From Paracoccus sp. (in: a-proteobacteria) (lineage in GTDB: Bacteria; Pseudomonadota; Alphaproteobacteria; Rhodobacterales; Rhodobacteraceae): a stretch of 33,604 nucleotides of DNA. The notes beneath the pieces are model-generated. The model did no database searches, was not told where the DNA came from, and saw only the letters and a program-made list of their open reading frames with translations. Of the stretch, positions 9,594 through 17,010 are shown piece by piece; the stretch's first letter is position 1, and every line of letters begins with the position of its first letter. The position numbers and the translations under genes were made by a program. The stretch is from positions 1 to 33,604 of the forward strand of contig NZ_JAUNPC010000003.1 of the NCBI RefSeq assembly GCF_030536915.1, given 5' to 3'.

Positions 9594-11162
9594 ATGCAGC
9601 GGGCCGCCGGGCCGCCTGCCAAGGCCGTTGCGCGCCCCGGCGGGATCGCAATGGCCGGGCGGATCACGGCCGACTTCGCCATCGGCGTCATTGCCGCCAC
9701 CGGTCAGGCCCCGTGGGGGCTGTGGCCGCTGACGCTGCTTGCGCTGGCCGCCATGCTGTGGCGCCTGTCGGGGGTGGCCTCTGCCCGTGCCGCCGGCTTG
9801 CGGGCGCTGGCTTTCGGCACGGGGCATTTCGCCTTGGCGCTGTTCTGGATCACCCAGCCGTTCCTTGTCGAAGCCGAGATCTACGGCTGGATGTCGCCCT
9901 TTGCCCTGATCCTCATGGCGCTGGGAGGCGGGCTGTTCTGGGCAGTTCCGGCATGGATCGCGCATCGGTCGGGCCGGGACCGGCGCAGCCGCGCGGCGGC
10001 CCTGGCGCTGGCGATTCTGGTCTCGGACTGGCTGCGGGGCTGGATCTTCACCGGCTTTCCCTGGGCGTTGACCGGCCATGTCTGGATCGACACGCCGGCC
10101 GGCCAGGTCGCGGCGTGGTTCGGGGCCATGGGCCTTTCGGCGCTGACCATGGGCGCGGCGCTGCTGATCGTCCTCGGGACGCGGCCCTCGCGCGGACCGA
10201 ACTGGCCGGCGGCCCTGCTTCCCGGCCTTGGCAATGCGGCGATGCTGATCGGGGCGGCGTGGTTCGCGGGCCTTGCCCGCCTGAACCAGGCCCTGCCCGC
10301 CGACCAGCCCCGGATCATCCGCCTGGTCCAGCCGAACGCCGACCAGACCCTGAAGTGGAGCCCACAGTGGGCGCCCGTCTTCTACGAGCGCCTGACCAGC
10401 TTTTCGGCGCTGCCGCTCAAGCCCGAACTCGGGACCGGGCGGCCCGATGCCGTGGTCTGGCCCGAAACGGCAGTGCCTTTCCTGCTGGAGGACGCCCAGC
10501 CCCTGCTGACCGACATCGCCGCCGCCTCGGGCGCCACCACCATCACCGGCATCCAGCGCAGCGAAGGCTCGGCCTGGTTCAACAGCCTCGCCGAATTCAC
10601 CGCCGACGCGCGCATCGGTGCGATCTACGACAAGTTCCACCTTGTCCCCTTCGGCGAATACATTCCTTGGGGCGATGCGCTGGCGCGCTTCGGCATCACC
10701 GCCTTCGCGGCGCAATACGGCAACGGCTACAGTTCCGGCCCCGGCCCGCAGGTGCTGGCGCTGGAGGGCCTGCCCCCCTTCCAGCCGATGATCTGCTACG
10801 AGACGATCTTCGAGCGTCACCTCATGCGCGGCCAGCGCCCCGAGTGGATCCTGCAGGTCACCAACGACGCCTGGTTCGGCGCCTGGTCCGGCCCCTATCA
10901 GCATCTGGCGCAGGCGCGGCTTAGGGCAATCCAGTCGGGCCTGCCGGTGCTGCGCGCGGCCAACACCGGCGTCTCGGCGGTGATCGACGCGCGCGGAGAG
11001 GTCCGGGCCACCCTGCCGCTGGACCGGGCGGGCATCATCGACGCGCGGCTGCCGGGCGCGCTGCCCCCGACTTTGTGGTGGCGCTGGGGCGATGCGCCGA
11101 TGCTGGCGCTGATGGCGCTGGCGATGGGCTGGCTCTCCATCGTCCGCAGGCGCAGGCATTGA
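9594..11162 (+). CDS. lnt: Apolipoprotein N-acyltransferase
   Basis: Inner-membrane enzyme that adds the third acyl chain to the N-terminal Cys of lipoproteins. The 522-residue protein has several hydrophobic helices (about 28-230), then a periplasmic nitrilase (CN-hydrolase) domain with the catalytic triad visible as Glu291 in [10 protein letters not shown], Lys347 in [12 protein letters not shown] and Cys401 in MICYETIF, and a final membrane helix with a basic tail. TNDAWFG and [13 protein letters not shown] are also family blocks. An alternative ATG at 9651 (residue 20) is possible, because the SD-like GGAAGGG abuts ATG 9594 too closely; both fit the family. It follows the helicase gene by 8 bp and ends 86 bp before metK. 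Confidence 0.93.
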   Translation: MQRAAGPPAKAVARPGGIAMAGRITADFAIGVIAATGQAPWGLWPLTLLALAAMLWRLSGVASARAAGLRALAFGTGHFALALFWITQPFLVEAEIYGWMSPFALILMALGGGLFWAVPAWIAHRSGRDRRSRAAALALAILVSDWLRGWIFTGFPWALTGHVWIDTPAGQVAAWFGAMGLSALTMGAALLIVLGTRPSRGPNWPAALLPGLGNAAMLIGAAWFAGLARLNQALPADQPRIIRLVQPNADQTLKWSPQWAPVFYERLTSFSALPLKPELGTGRPDAVVWPETAVPFLLEDAQPLLTDIAAASGATTITGIQRSEGSAWFNSLAEFTADARIGAIYDKFHLVPFGEYIPWGDALARFGITAFAAQYGNGYSSGPGPQVLALEGLPPFQPMICYETIFERHLMRGQRPEWILQVTNDAWFGAWSGPYQHLAQARLRAIQSGLPVLRAANTGVSAVIDARGEVRATLPLDRAGIIDARLPGALPPTLWWRWGDAPMLALMALAMGWLSIVRRRRH

Positions 11163-11194
11163 CGCGACCGGGCCGCTCGCGTAGGCCCGCGCAT

Positions 11195-11244
11195 GACCCC
11201 CACAACGGCTTCCTGGCGTGGCGCGGTCTTGATCCCAATGGAGC
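11195..11244 (+). promoter_or_regulatory. SAM/SAH riboswitch upstream of metK
   Basis: The leader contains ACAACGGCTTCCTGGCGTG (11202-11220) and, after a short spacer, AATGGAGC (11237-11244), as I remember the SAM/SAH riboswitch consensus. Stem P1 is formed by CCAC (11200-11203) with GTGG (11218-11221), extended by GACC/GGTC (11195-11198 with 11225-11228) around bulged Cs. The GGAG of AATGGAGC is also the ribosome binding site for the ATG at 11249, and the GGCTTCC loop can pair with it as a pseudoknot. High SAM (or SAH) should therefore block initiation of SAM synthetase. The class is known from Rhodobacterales in front of metK. Confidence 0.88.
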
Positions 11245-11248
11245 GTTC

Positions 11249-12415
11249 ATGTCCCGTCAGAATTACGTTTTCACCTCCGAGTCCGTCTCGGAAGGGCATC
11301 CCGACAAATTGTGCGACCAGATTTCTGACGCGGTTCTCGACGCGCTGCTGGCCGAGGAACCAGAGGCCCGCGTCGCCTGTGAGGCTTTCGCCACCACCGC
11401 GACCGTGGTGATCGGCGGCGAGATCGGCCTGAAGGACGAGGGCCGGCTGGCCGAGGTCATGGGCGACGTCCCCGAGATCGCCCGCGGGGTCATCCGCGAC
11501 ATCGGCTATGAGCAGGAAAAGTTCCACTGGAACACCTGCCATGTCCTGAACTTCCTGCACGAACAGTCCGCCCATATCTGGGGCGGGGTCCAGACCGGCG
11601 GCGCGGGCGACCAGGGGATCATGTTCGGCTACGCCGTCAACGAGACGCCCGAACTGATGCCGGCACCGATCCAGTATGCCCATGCGATCCTGCGCCGGCT
11701 GGCCGAGGCGCGCAAGTCGGGCGCCGAACCGACCCTCGGTCCCGACGCCAAGTCGCAGCTTTCCCTGCGCTACGAGGATGGCAAGCCCGTCGAGGTCACG
11801 CAGATCGTCGTCAGCCACCAGCACAAGGACGAGGCGCAGACCTCGGACCACATCCGCGCCATCGTGGAACCCTATGTGCGCGAGGTGCTGCCCCGGGGCT
11901 GGCTGACGGAAAACACCGTGTGGCACGTCAACCCGACCGGCACCTTCGTGATCGGCGGGCCCGACGGGGACGCCGGGCTGACGGGGCGCAAGATCATCGT
12001 GGACACCTATGGCGGCGCGGCCCCGCATGGCGGCGGCGCGTTTTCGGGCAAGGACCCGACCAAGGTGGACCGCTCGGCCGCCTATGCCGCGCGCTACCTC
12101 GCCAAGAACGTGGTCGCGGCGGGATTGGCGGAACGCTGCGTGATCCAGCTCAGCTATGCGATCGGGGTCGCGGCGCCGCTGTCGATCTATGCCGACAGCT
12201 TCGGCACCGGCAAGGTTTCCGACGCGGAAATCGAGCGCGCCGTGGGCGAGGTCATGGACCTGACGCCCAAGGGCATCCGCGACAAGCTGGACCTGTGCCG
12301 CCCGATCTATCGCCGCACCGCCGCCTATGGCCATTTCGGCCGCGCGCCGGAAGCGGACGGCGGCTTCAGCTGGGAACGCACGGATCTGGTCGAGGCGCTG
12401 AAGAGGGCGGTCTGA
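11249..12415 (+). CDS. metK: S-adenosylmethionine synthetase
   Basis: Makes SAM from methionine and ATP. The 388-residue product begins [20 protein letters not shown], the conserved N-terminus with the SEGHPDK substrate block, and contains [12 protein letters not shown], the phosphate-loop block [22 protein letters not shown] and the C-terminal YGHFGR. Although the frame is open further upstream, the start is set by the conserved N-terminus and by GGAG five bases before the ATG, inside the riboswitch. In relatives a trmB gene often follows metK; here a structured non-coding stretch follows instead. Confidence 0.97.
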   Translation: MSRQNYVFTSESVSEGHPDKLCDQISDAVLDALLAEEPEARVACEAFATTATVVIGGEIGLKDEGRLAEVMGDVPEIARGVIRDIGYEQEKFHWNTCHVLNFLHEQSAHIWGGVQTGGAGDQGIMFGYAVNETPELMPAPIQYAHAILRRLAEARKSGAEPTLGPDAKSQLSLRYEDGKPVEVTQIVVSHQHKDEAQTSDHIRAIVEPYVREVLPRGWLTENTVWHVNPTGTFVIGGPDGDAGLTGRKIIVDTYGGAAPHGGGAFSGKDPTKVDRSAAYAARYLAKNVVAAGLAERCVIQLSYAIGVAAPLSIYADSFGTGKVSDAEIERAVGEVMDLTPKGIRDKLDLCRPIYRRTAAYGHFGRAPEADGGFSWERTDLVEALKRAV

Positions 12416-12472
12416 CGCGATCTCCTGCCGGCTCCGGGCGCTTGCGGCCGGAGTTCGGACGGTTCCGAATAT

Positions 12473-12539
12473 CCTCGGGGCGGGCTCACGGCAAACGGTC
12501 CGGTGAACCGCTTGCCGTGAGACGGGACGAAGCCCGAGG
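12473..12539. other. Long imperfect hairpin in the metK / acylase convergent gap
   Basis: Within the 219-bp gap (12416-12634) there is a strong inverted repeat. CTCACGGCAA (12485-12494) pairs perfectly with TTGCCGTGAG (12512-12521). Inside it, after one mismatch, CGGT pairs with ACCG around a CCGGTGA loop. Outside it, CCTCGGG (12473-12479) can pair with CCCGAGG (12533-12539). A smaller stem, CTCCGG/CCGGAG, lies at 12432-12453. No U-run follows on either strand, so it is not a textbook terminator, though it could still end transcription from both sides. The outer stem, internal loop and long apical hairpin are vaguely 6S-RNA-like, but I cannot match it to any family. No coding sequence is seen in the gap. 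Confidence 0.5.
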
Positions 12540-12634
12540 TGGCGCTGGTCCCCGGCCCTGCCATGCAGTTCCAAGGCGCCCTGCCCCTCGCCCCATGCCT
12601 TTCCACGACGGCGCGAAAACCTTGTCCCGCTTGT

Positions 12635-15232
12635 TCAGGAAGCGGGCCGCAGCACCGTCACCCCCACCGCACCTGCCCGCGCCAGCGTCGGGTCCAGCGA
12701 CATCGCCACATATTCGCCCCGCCGCCAGCGTTCGGCCTGGTCGTCGTAATGGCGCGACAGCGGGTGGCCTGACTGCCCGGTGGCGATCACGAAGACCGAG
12801 CTGTCCGGGTCGGCGAGGTCGTAGACGCCGCGATAGCCCGCCCCTCCGACGGCGGCCCAGGGGTTCGTCCCGCCCCCCATCGTGGGCGCGCGGGCGATGC
12901 TCGACCCGTCGCCCGAGGTGGACTGGACGAGGCTGACCACCCACCCAAGCAGCGGCATCCGGCCCAAGGCGGGATGCTCGTGCCGCGCCACATGGATGTC
13001 GCCCCAGCGCCAGCTTTCCACGTCCGGCCCGAAGCGCGCCGTCAGGTCGATCAGGGCCGCGTCCAGCGCCTGCCGGGCGATGGTGGGGCAGTCCTCGACG
13101 GGGGCCGACTGCGCCACGTCGCACCAAGCCGAGGCGCCATCAGTGTCGCGGAACACGCGGTCGATGAAGGCCGGCTGCAACCTGCCCCCCAGTTCGCCGG
13201 CCAGCGGGCCAAGCTCGTCATGGATCAGCCGCTCCTGCAGATGCCGCATCCAGGCGGAATAGATCAGCGGCTCAGGCAGATGCTCGCTCATGTTGCCGTC
13301 CCACTCGGCTAGCAGGGCCAGCGCCTCCTGCCGCTGGCGTTCCGGCGTGCCGGGTGCGGCAGGGTCGCCGGTGAACCACAGTTCGGCGCCGACGATCGGC
13401 AGCAGCGCACGGGCGGCCGGGCTGACGGTATCAAGCTGCGCGTCGATGAAGCTGTCGCGCGAATGGATCTCGCGCGAGGCAAGCAGCCGCGACAGGCGCG
13501 ACAGGCGCAGCGGATCGTCGCGGTCATACCCGAGGCTCGGGGGGCGGGCCGCGCCCTCAACCGCGTCGGCGGCAGGGTTCGTTTCATCGAAGGATGAGGC
13601 AGGGATGGTCGTCAGCGCGGCCTGCGGATCGGGACCGTCCGACACGGTGCTGCCCGGCGGCGGGATCAGCGCGGTTCCTGCGCCCACCGCCCGCTCGGCC
13701 CCGGTCGCGGCCACCATGCCCTGCAACAGCGCGGTGGCGCGCAGCGGATCGTCGGGACCAACCGGATCGAGCCAGCGGACATCCGGATCGCGCCCCGGCG
13801 CGGGCATCCGCCCCGCCGTCGGATGCCCGGCGGCGCGGCGCGGGATCTCGCCGGCAAGGACCTGCGCGATGCCGTCTTCGTCGGCCAGCGTCACCTCGAC
13901 CGCCGGGGCGACGATGCCGCGGACGGCGCGCTGCGCCCCGGCCCGGTCCGGCGACTGCATCAGCGCGACCAGCGCGCTCATGGTGGTGTCTGCCGGCGAA
14001 AGCCCGGTCCAGCGCAGCGCGGGGACGTGGCCCGCCGGCGTCACCCCGGCCAGACCGAGCTGCGCCGGCGGAATGACCGGGCCGGCCTCGGTCTCGCGCA
14101 GGGTGATGCGGCGGTCGCTTGCGCCATGGACGCGGATGATCTCGTGCCGGGTGCTGAAATCGCGCCAGCCGCCATCGCCCAGATAGCGGTCGGGGGCGCC
14201 GGGCTGCACCTCCTCCATCACGATGTCCTGGTCGTCCACCCAGGCGGGGGTCAGCCCCCAGGCAAGGCCGGGGTTGCGCCCGGCCAGGATCGCCGGGATG
14301 CCGGGAATGGTGCCGCCGATGACGCTGCCCGCCTGCAGGTCCATGCGCGCCAGATACCACAGCGAGGGCGCGGTCAGCGCCACATGGGGATCGTTGGCCA
14401 GCAAGGGCGCCCCCGCCGCCGTGCGATCGGCCGCGGCGGCAAAGGCATTGGCGGTCGCGCCCGGACCGACGCCGACATAGCCGACCAGCGCATCGAACCA
14501 GTCCGGCGCCGGACCTTCGGGCGGCGCGACGAAACGCGCGCCGCTGCCGAACAGCGCGGCATAGCCGGGCAAGGGCGGCTCACCTACCGCGCCCACCAGG
14601 TCGCCCGCGCGCTGGGGGGCGGCAATCGACACCCGCGCCCGCGTCACCTCGGCCCGGATCTGGCCCGAGGCGCCTGCCGCCACCAGCTTGAGGATCGCCA
14701 GCGAATCCGCCGGCTGCCAATAGGCGATGTCGCCGGGCAGCAGGAAGAACTCGGGCGCGCCGCGGCCCCGTGCGCCTTCGTTCACCTGCTGGACCCAGGC
14801 GTTCACCCCGTCGGCATAGGCCAGCAGTGCGGCCTGCGTGGCTTCGTCCTGCGTCTCGACCGAGGCCTGCGCGTTCCGCCACAGCCCAAGGCGGCGGGAC
14901 AGGTCGTCGGCGGCATAGGCGCGCTCGCCGAACATCTCGGCCAGCCGCCCCTGCGCCGCCCGGCGCAACACCACCATCTGGAACAGCCGGTCCTGCGCAT
15001 GGGCAAAGCCCAGCGCGAAGAAGGCGTCGTGGTCGGTCGCGGCAAGGATATGGGGGACGTTCTCGGTCGTCCGCACGATCTCGACCGGCGCGCGCAGGCC
15101 CTCCAGCGCGAATTGCGCGTCATAGTCGGGCAGCGAGCGGACGGCGAAATACCATGCCAGCACCACCGCCGCCACGAACCCGATCATCAGGCCGATGGTC
15201 AGCCGGACCAGCCAGCGAAACAGCGAAAGCAT
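12635..15232 (-). CDS. Penicillin-acylase-family (Ntn-hydrolase) protein with altered active-site residues
   Basis: Family members are exported amidohydrolases that self-cleave to expose an N-terminal Ser and act on beta-lactams, N-acyl-homoserine lactones or related amides. The 865-residue protein has a membrane or signal helix at about 8-30, family blocks NVPHI (58-62), FALGFAHAQDRLFQM (72-86), LLANDPH (277-283), PGIPAILAGRNPGLAWGLTP and a C-terminal GQSGHPLSRHYDDQ. At the autoprocessing site, where relatives have Ser-Asn (as in GASNAW), this protein reads T260-A261-N262-A263-F264, so Ala appears at the nucleophile position. The GDGSTVN-type motif reads GDGSSIA (774-780), losing the Asn. 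It may be inactive or use Thr260. Start 15232 precedes the membrane helix directly; its SD is weak. It is divergent from the dehydrogenase gene. Confidence 0.85.
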   Translation of the reverse strand: MLSLFRWLVRLTIGLMIGFVAAVVLAWYFAVRSLPDYDAQFALEGLRAPVEIVRTTENVPHILAATDHDAFFALGFAHAQDRLFQMVVLRRAAQGRLAEMFGERAYAADDLSRRLGLWRNAQASVETQDEATQAALLAYADGVNAWVQQVNEGARGRGAPEFFLLPGDIAYWQPADSLAILKLVAAGASGQIRAEVTRARVSIAAPQRAGDLVGAVGEPPLPGYAALFGSGARFVAPPEGPAPDWFDALVGYVGVGPGATANAFAAAADRTAAGAPLLANDPHVALTAPSLWYLARMDLQAGSVIGGTIPGIPAILAGRNPGLAWGLTPAWVDDQDIVMEEVQPGAPDRYLGDGGWRDFSTRHEIIRVHGASDRRITLRETEAGPVIPPAQLGLAGVTPAGHVPALRWTGLSPADTTMSALVALMQSPDRAGAQRAVRGIVAPAVEVTLADEDGIAQVLAGEIPRRAAGHPTAGRMPAPGRDPDVRWLDPVGPDDPLRATALLQGMVAATGAERAVGAGTALIPPPGSTVSDGPDPQAALTTIPASSFDETNPAADAVEGAARPPSLGYDRDDPLRLSRLSRLLASREIHSRDSFIDAQLDTVSPAARALLPIVGAELWFTGDPAAPGTPERQRQEALALLAEWDGNMSEHLPEPLIYSAWMRHLQERLIHDELGPLAGELGGRLQPAFIDRVFRDTDGASAWCDVAQSAPVEDCPTIARQALDAALIDLTARFGPDVESWRWGDIHVARHEHPALGRMPLLGWVVSLVQSTSGDGSSIARAPTMGGGTNPWAAVGGAGYRGVYDLADPDSSVFVIATGQSGHPLSRHYDDQAERWRRGEYVAMSLDPTLARAGAVGVTVLRPAS

Positions 15233-15352
15233 GGGCGGGGAACGTCCTTGAAATCGGCGGGCGCCGGTTGACCGGGGCGCCGGGGCAATGGAATGTGCAA
15301 GGCTGATAGGGCAGCGGCCGCGGCTTTTCAACGCGGCAGACCGGAGGGATCG

Positions 15353-16219
15353 ATGGCGCGGGTGGCATTCCTGGGACTGGGCGTGATGGGCTTTCCGATG
15401 GCGGGGCATCTTGCCGCTGCGGGGCATGAGGTCACCGTCTACAACCGCACCGCCGCCAAGGCCGAGGCCTGGTCCAGCCGCCACAAGGGCCGCCACGCGA
15501 CGACGCCCCGCGCCGCCGCCAAGGGGGCCGAGTTCGTGCTGGCCTGCGTCGGCAACGATGATGACCTGCGGCAGGTCTGCACCGGCGAGGACGGCGCCTT
15601 CGCAGGCATGGCCAAGGGCGCGGTCTTCGTCGATCACACCACCGTCTCGGCACAGGTCACGCGCGAGCTGGCGGTGGTGGCGCGGGCGGCTGGCCTCGGC
15701 TTCGTGGACGCGCCGGTCTCGGGCGGTCAGGCGGGGGCCGAGAACGGGCAGCTTTCCATCATGTGCGGCGGCACGCCCGAGGATTACGCCAGTGCCGAGC
15801 CGGTGATGGCCGCCTATGCCCGCATCTGCCGCCTGATGGGTCCGTCGGGTGCCGGGCAGTTGACCAAGATGTGCAACCAGATCGCCATCGCCGGGCTGGT
15901 GCAGGGCTTGGCCGAGTCGCTGAACTTCGCCGAACGCGCCGGGCTGTCGATCCCCGAGGTGGTCGAGGTCATCAGCCAGGGCGCCGCCGGAAGCTGGCAG
16001 ATGCAGAACCGCCATGCCTCGATGGCCGAGGGGAAATACGACTTCGGCTTCGCGGTGGACTGGATGCGCAAGGACCTCGGCATCTGCCTTGCGACCGCCG
16101 ACGAGACGGGGGCGAGCCTGCCCGTCACCGCGCTGGTGGACCAGTTCTACAAGGACGTCCAGGGGATGGGCGGCGGCCGCTGGGACACCTCGTCCCTGAT
16201 CGCGCGGCTGCGCCGATGA
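15353..16219 (+). CDS. NAD(P)-dependent beta-hydroxyacid dehydrogenase (3-hydroxyisobutyrate dehydrogenase family)
   Basis: Probably oxidises or reduces a small beta-hydroxy acid or semialdehyde (3-hydroxyisobutyrate, tartronate or glyoxylate-type substrates are all known for the family). The 288-residue protein has the N-terminal Rossmann motif GLGVMGFPMA (8-17), with NR after the second strand suggesting NADPH preference, the substrate loop DAPVSGGQAGA (119-129), the catalytic Lys172 in GAGQLTKMCNQ and a C-terminal all-helical domain. ATG 15353 is preceded by a good SD (GGAGGG). Its stop overlaps the cupin start as ATGA, so the two are made together. The exact substrate cannot be read from sequence. 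Confidence 0.88.
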   Translation: MARVAFLGLGVMGFPMAGHLAAAGHEVTVYNRTAAKAEAWSSRHKGRHATTPRAAAKGAEFVLACVGNDDDLRQVCTGEDGAFAGMAKGAVFVDHTTVSAQVTRELAVVARAAGLGFVDAPVSGGQAGAENGQLSIMCGGTPEDYASAEPVMAAYARICRLMGPSGAGQLTKMCNQIAIAGLVQGLAESLNFAERAGLSIPEVVEVISQGAAGSWQMQNRHASMAEGKYDFGFAVDWMRKDLGICLATADETGASLPVTALVDQFYKDVQGMGGGRWDTSSLIARLRR

Positions 16220-16623
16220 CCGCGCCGGTCGTCCACAAGGGCGTGGGCGAGCCCCGCCCCGCGTGGTTCGAGAACAGGTTTGCGGCGAACGGCTGGACCG
16301 GCGCCTGGCGGAACGGCGTCCACGACTTCCACCACTACCACGCGACGACGCATGAGGCGCTGGGCTGCTACGCGGACTGGGCCGACATCCAGCTTGGCGG
16401 CCCTTCTGGCGAGATCCACCGGATCGAGGCGGGGGACGTGGTGGTGATCCCCGCCGGGCTGGCCCACTGCAACCGCGGCCAGAGCGACGATTTCGCCGTG
16501 GTCGGCGCCTATCCGGGCGGTGTCACCCCGGACATGCAGGAAGGCGGGGGCGACCCCTCGATCACCCTGCCCCGGCCGCCGCGTGACCCCGCGCTGGGTG
16601 CCGGACGCGGCTTTTCAGCCTGA
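16216..16623 (+). CDS. YjlB-type cupin protein
   Basis: A 135-residue single-domain cupin. It matches my memory of Bacillus YjlB along most of its length: GWTGAWRNGVHDFHHYHATTHE (26-47) holds the first cupin motif with its His cluster and Glu47, and EAGDVVVIPAGLAHCN (71-86) holds the second with His84, followed by FAVVGAYPGG. Metal binding is therefore expected, but no reaction is known for this subfamily. Translation is coupled to the upstream dehydrogenase (ATGA), which suggests the cupin acts on the same substrate, for example as an isomerase, epimerase or sensor. The frame is open upstream inside the dehydrogenase gene, but homology begins at this ATG. Confidence 0.85.
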   Translation: MTAPVVHKGVGEPRPAWFENRFAANGWTGAWRNGVHDFHHYHATTHEALGCYADWADIQLGGPSGEIHRIEAGDVVVIPAGLAHCNRGQSDDFAVVGAYPGGVTPDMQEGGGDPSITLPRPPRDPALGAGRGFSA

Positions 16624-16825
16624 CCCGGGAAGCGGGGGGCCATTGCCCTCGTTCATGGCCACCCCGGCCACATGAGCCCGCCGGTGTTCGATGCTGTGGA
16701 CAGGACAGATGAATCCCGGCGAACGGCACCTGACCTGAACCGACAGCGGAACCCTTGCCGCCTTCGGCAACCAGATCGCCAAGGACCGCAGCATGAACGG
16801 CCAGCTTCTTGTCATAAAGGGAAAG
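16624..16825. other. Unassigned stretch between the cupin gene and tRNA-Glu
   Basis: No intact gene is recognised. Short frames on both strands have coding-like third positions: on the plus strand a 16742 frame reads SGTLAAFGNQIAKDRS and runs into the tRNA, interrupted upstream by TGA at 16736; on the minus strand a frame starting near 16815 gives 66 residues of unknown type. It may be a decayed gene end beside the 3' end of a tRNA, a frequent integration site, but no repeat or integrase supports that. Confidence 0.3.
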
Positions 16826-16900
16826 TGGCAGCCCGTAGGGGAGTCGAACCCCTCTTTTCAGGTTGAAAACCTGACGTCCTAACCGATAGACGAACGGGCC
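16826..16900 (-). tRNA. tRNA-Glu (anticodon TTC)
   Basis: A complete 75-nt cloverleaf on the minus strand. The acceptor stem is GGCCCGT with ACGGGCT (G1 opposite U72, a wobble), discriminator G and genome-encoded CCA. The D arm is GTCT/GGAC, the anticodon stem TCAGG/CCTGA with loop TTTTCAA, so the anticodon is TTC, and the T arm is AGGGG/CCCCT with loop TTCGACT. Confidence 0.97.
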
Positions 16901-16943
16901 ACCTTTGGCGCCTCTGCAGCCTTGGCTGCGCGGCGTGGAGCGG

Positions 16944-16972
16944 TATCTAGGCAATCCTCCTGACGGCTGCAA
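16944..16972 (-). promoter_or_regulatory. Possible tRNA-Glu promoter
   Basis: On the minus strand TTGCAG (16972-16967) and TAGATA (16949-16944) are 17 bases apart and lie about 44 bases upstream of the tRNA 5' end. Placement and spacing suit a stable-RNA promoter, but the hexamer matches are moderate. Confidence 0.4.
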
Positions 16973-16976
16973 GCAG

Positions 16977-16996
16977 AAAAAATTGCCTTGGCAAAA
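16977..16996 (-). terminator. Weak rho-independent terminator after recJ
   Basis: Fourteen bases after the recJ stop, the minus strand has a short palindrome TTGCCAAGGCAA (16994-16983) followed by TTTTTT (16982-16977). The stem is only 4-5 bp, but the U-run is unusual in such GC-rich DNA and the position between recJ and the tRNA promoter fits. Confidence 0.45.
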
Positions 16997-17010
16997 TTCA
17001 CCGCAAGGCG

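Noticed and set aside
6916-9651. Long minus-strand open frame (about 900 codons) opposite the DEAD-box helicase
   Set aside because: Shadow of the helicase gene and its low-complexity tail; composition is an artefact of high GC, and no domain is visible.
15255-15290. GGCGCC...GGCGCC inverted repeat between acylase and dehydrogenase genes as an operator
   Set aside because: Short, bulged and GC-only, with no placed promoter or known regulator; too weak to list.
15233-16015. Upstream extension of the acylase frame across the dehydrogenase gene
   Set aside because: It would overlap the divergent dehydrogenase and has no acylase homology; the membrane/signal helix directly after ATG 15232 marks the start.
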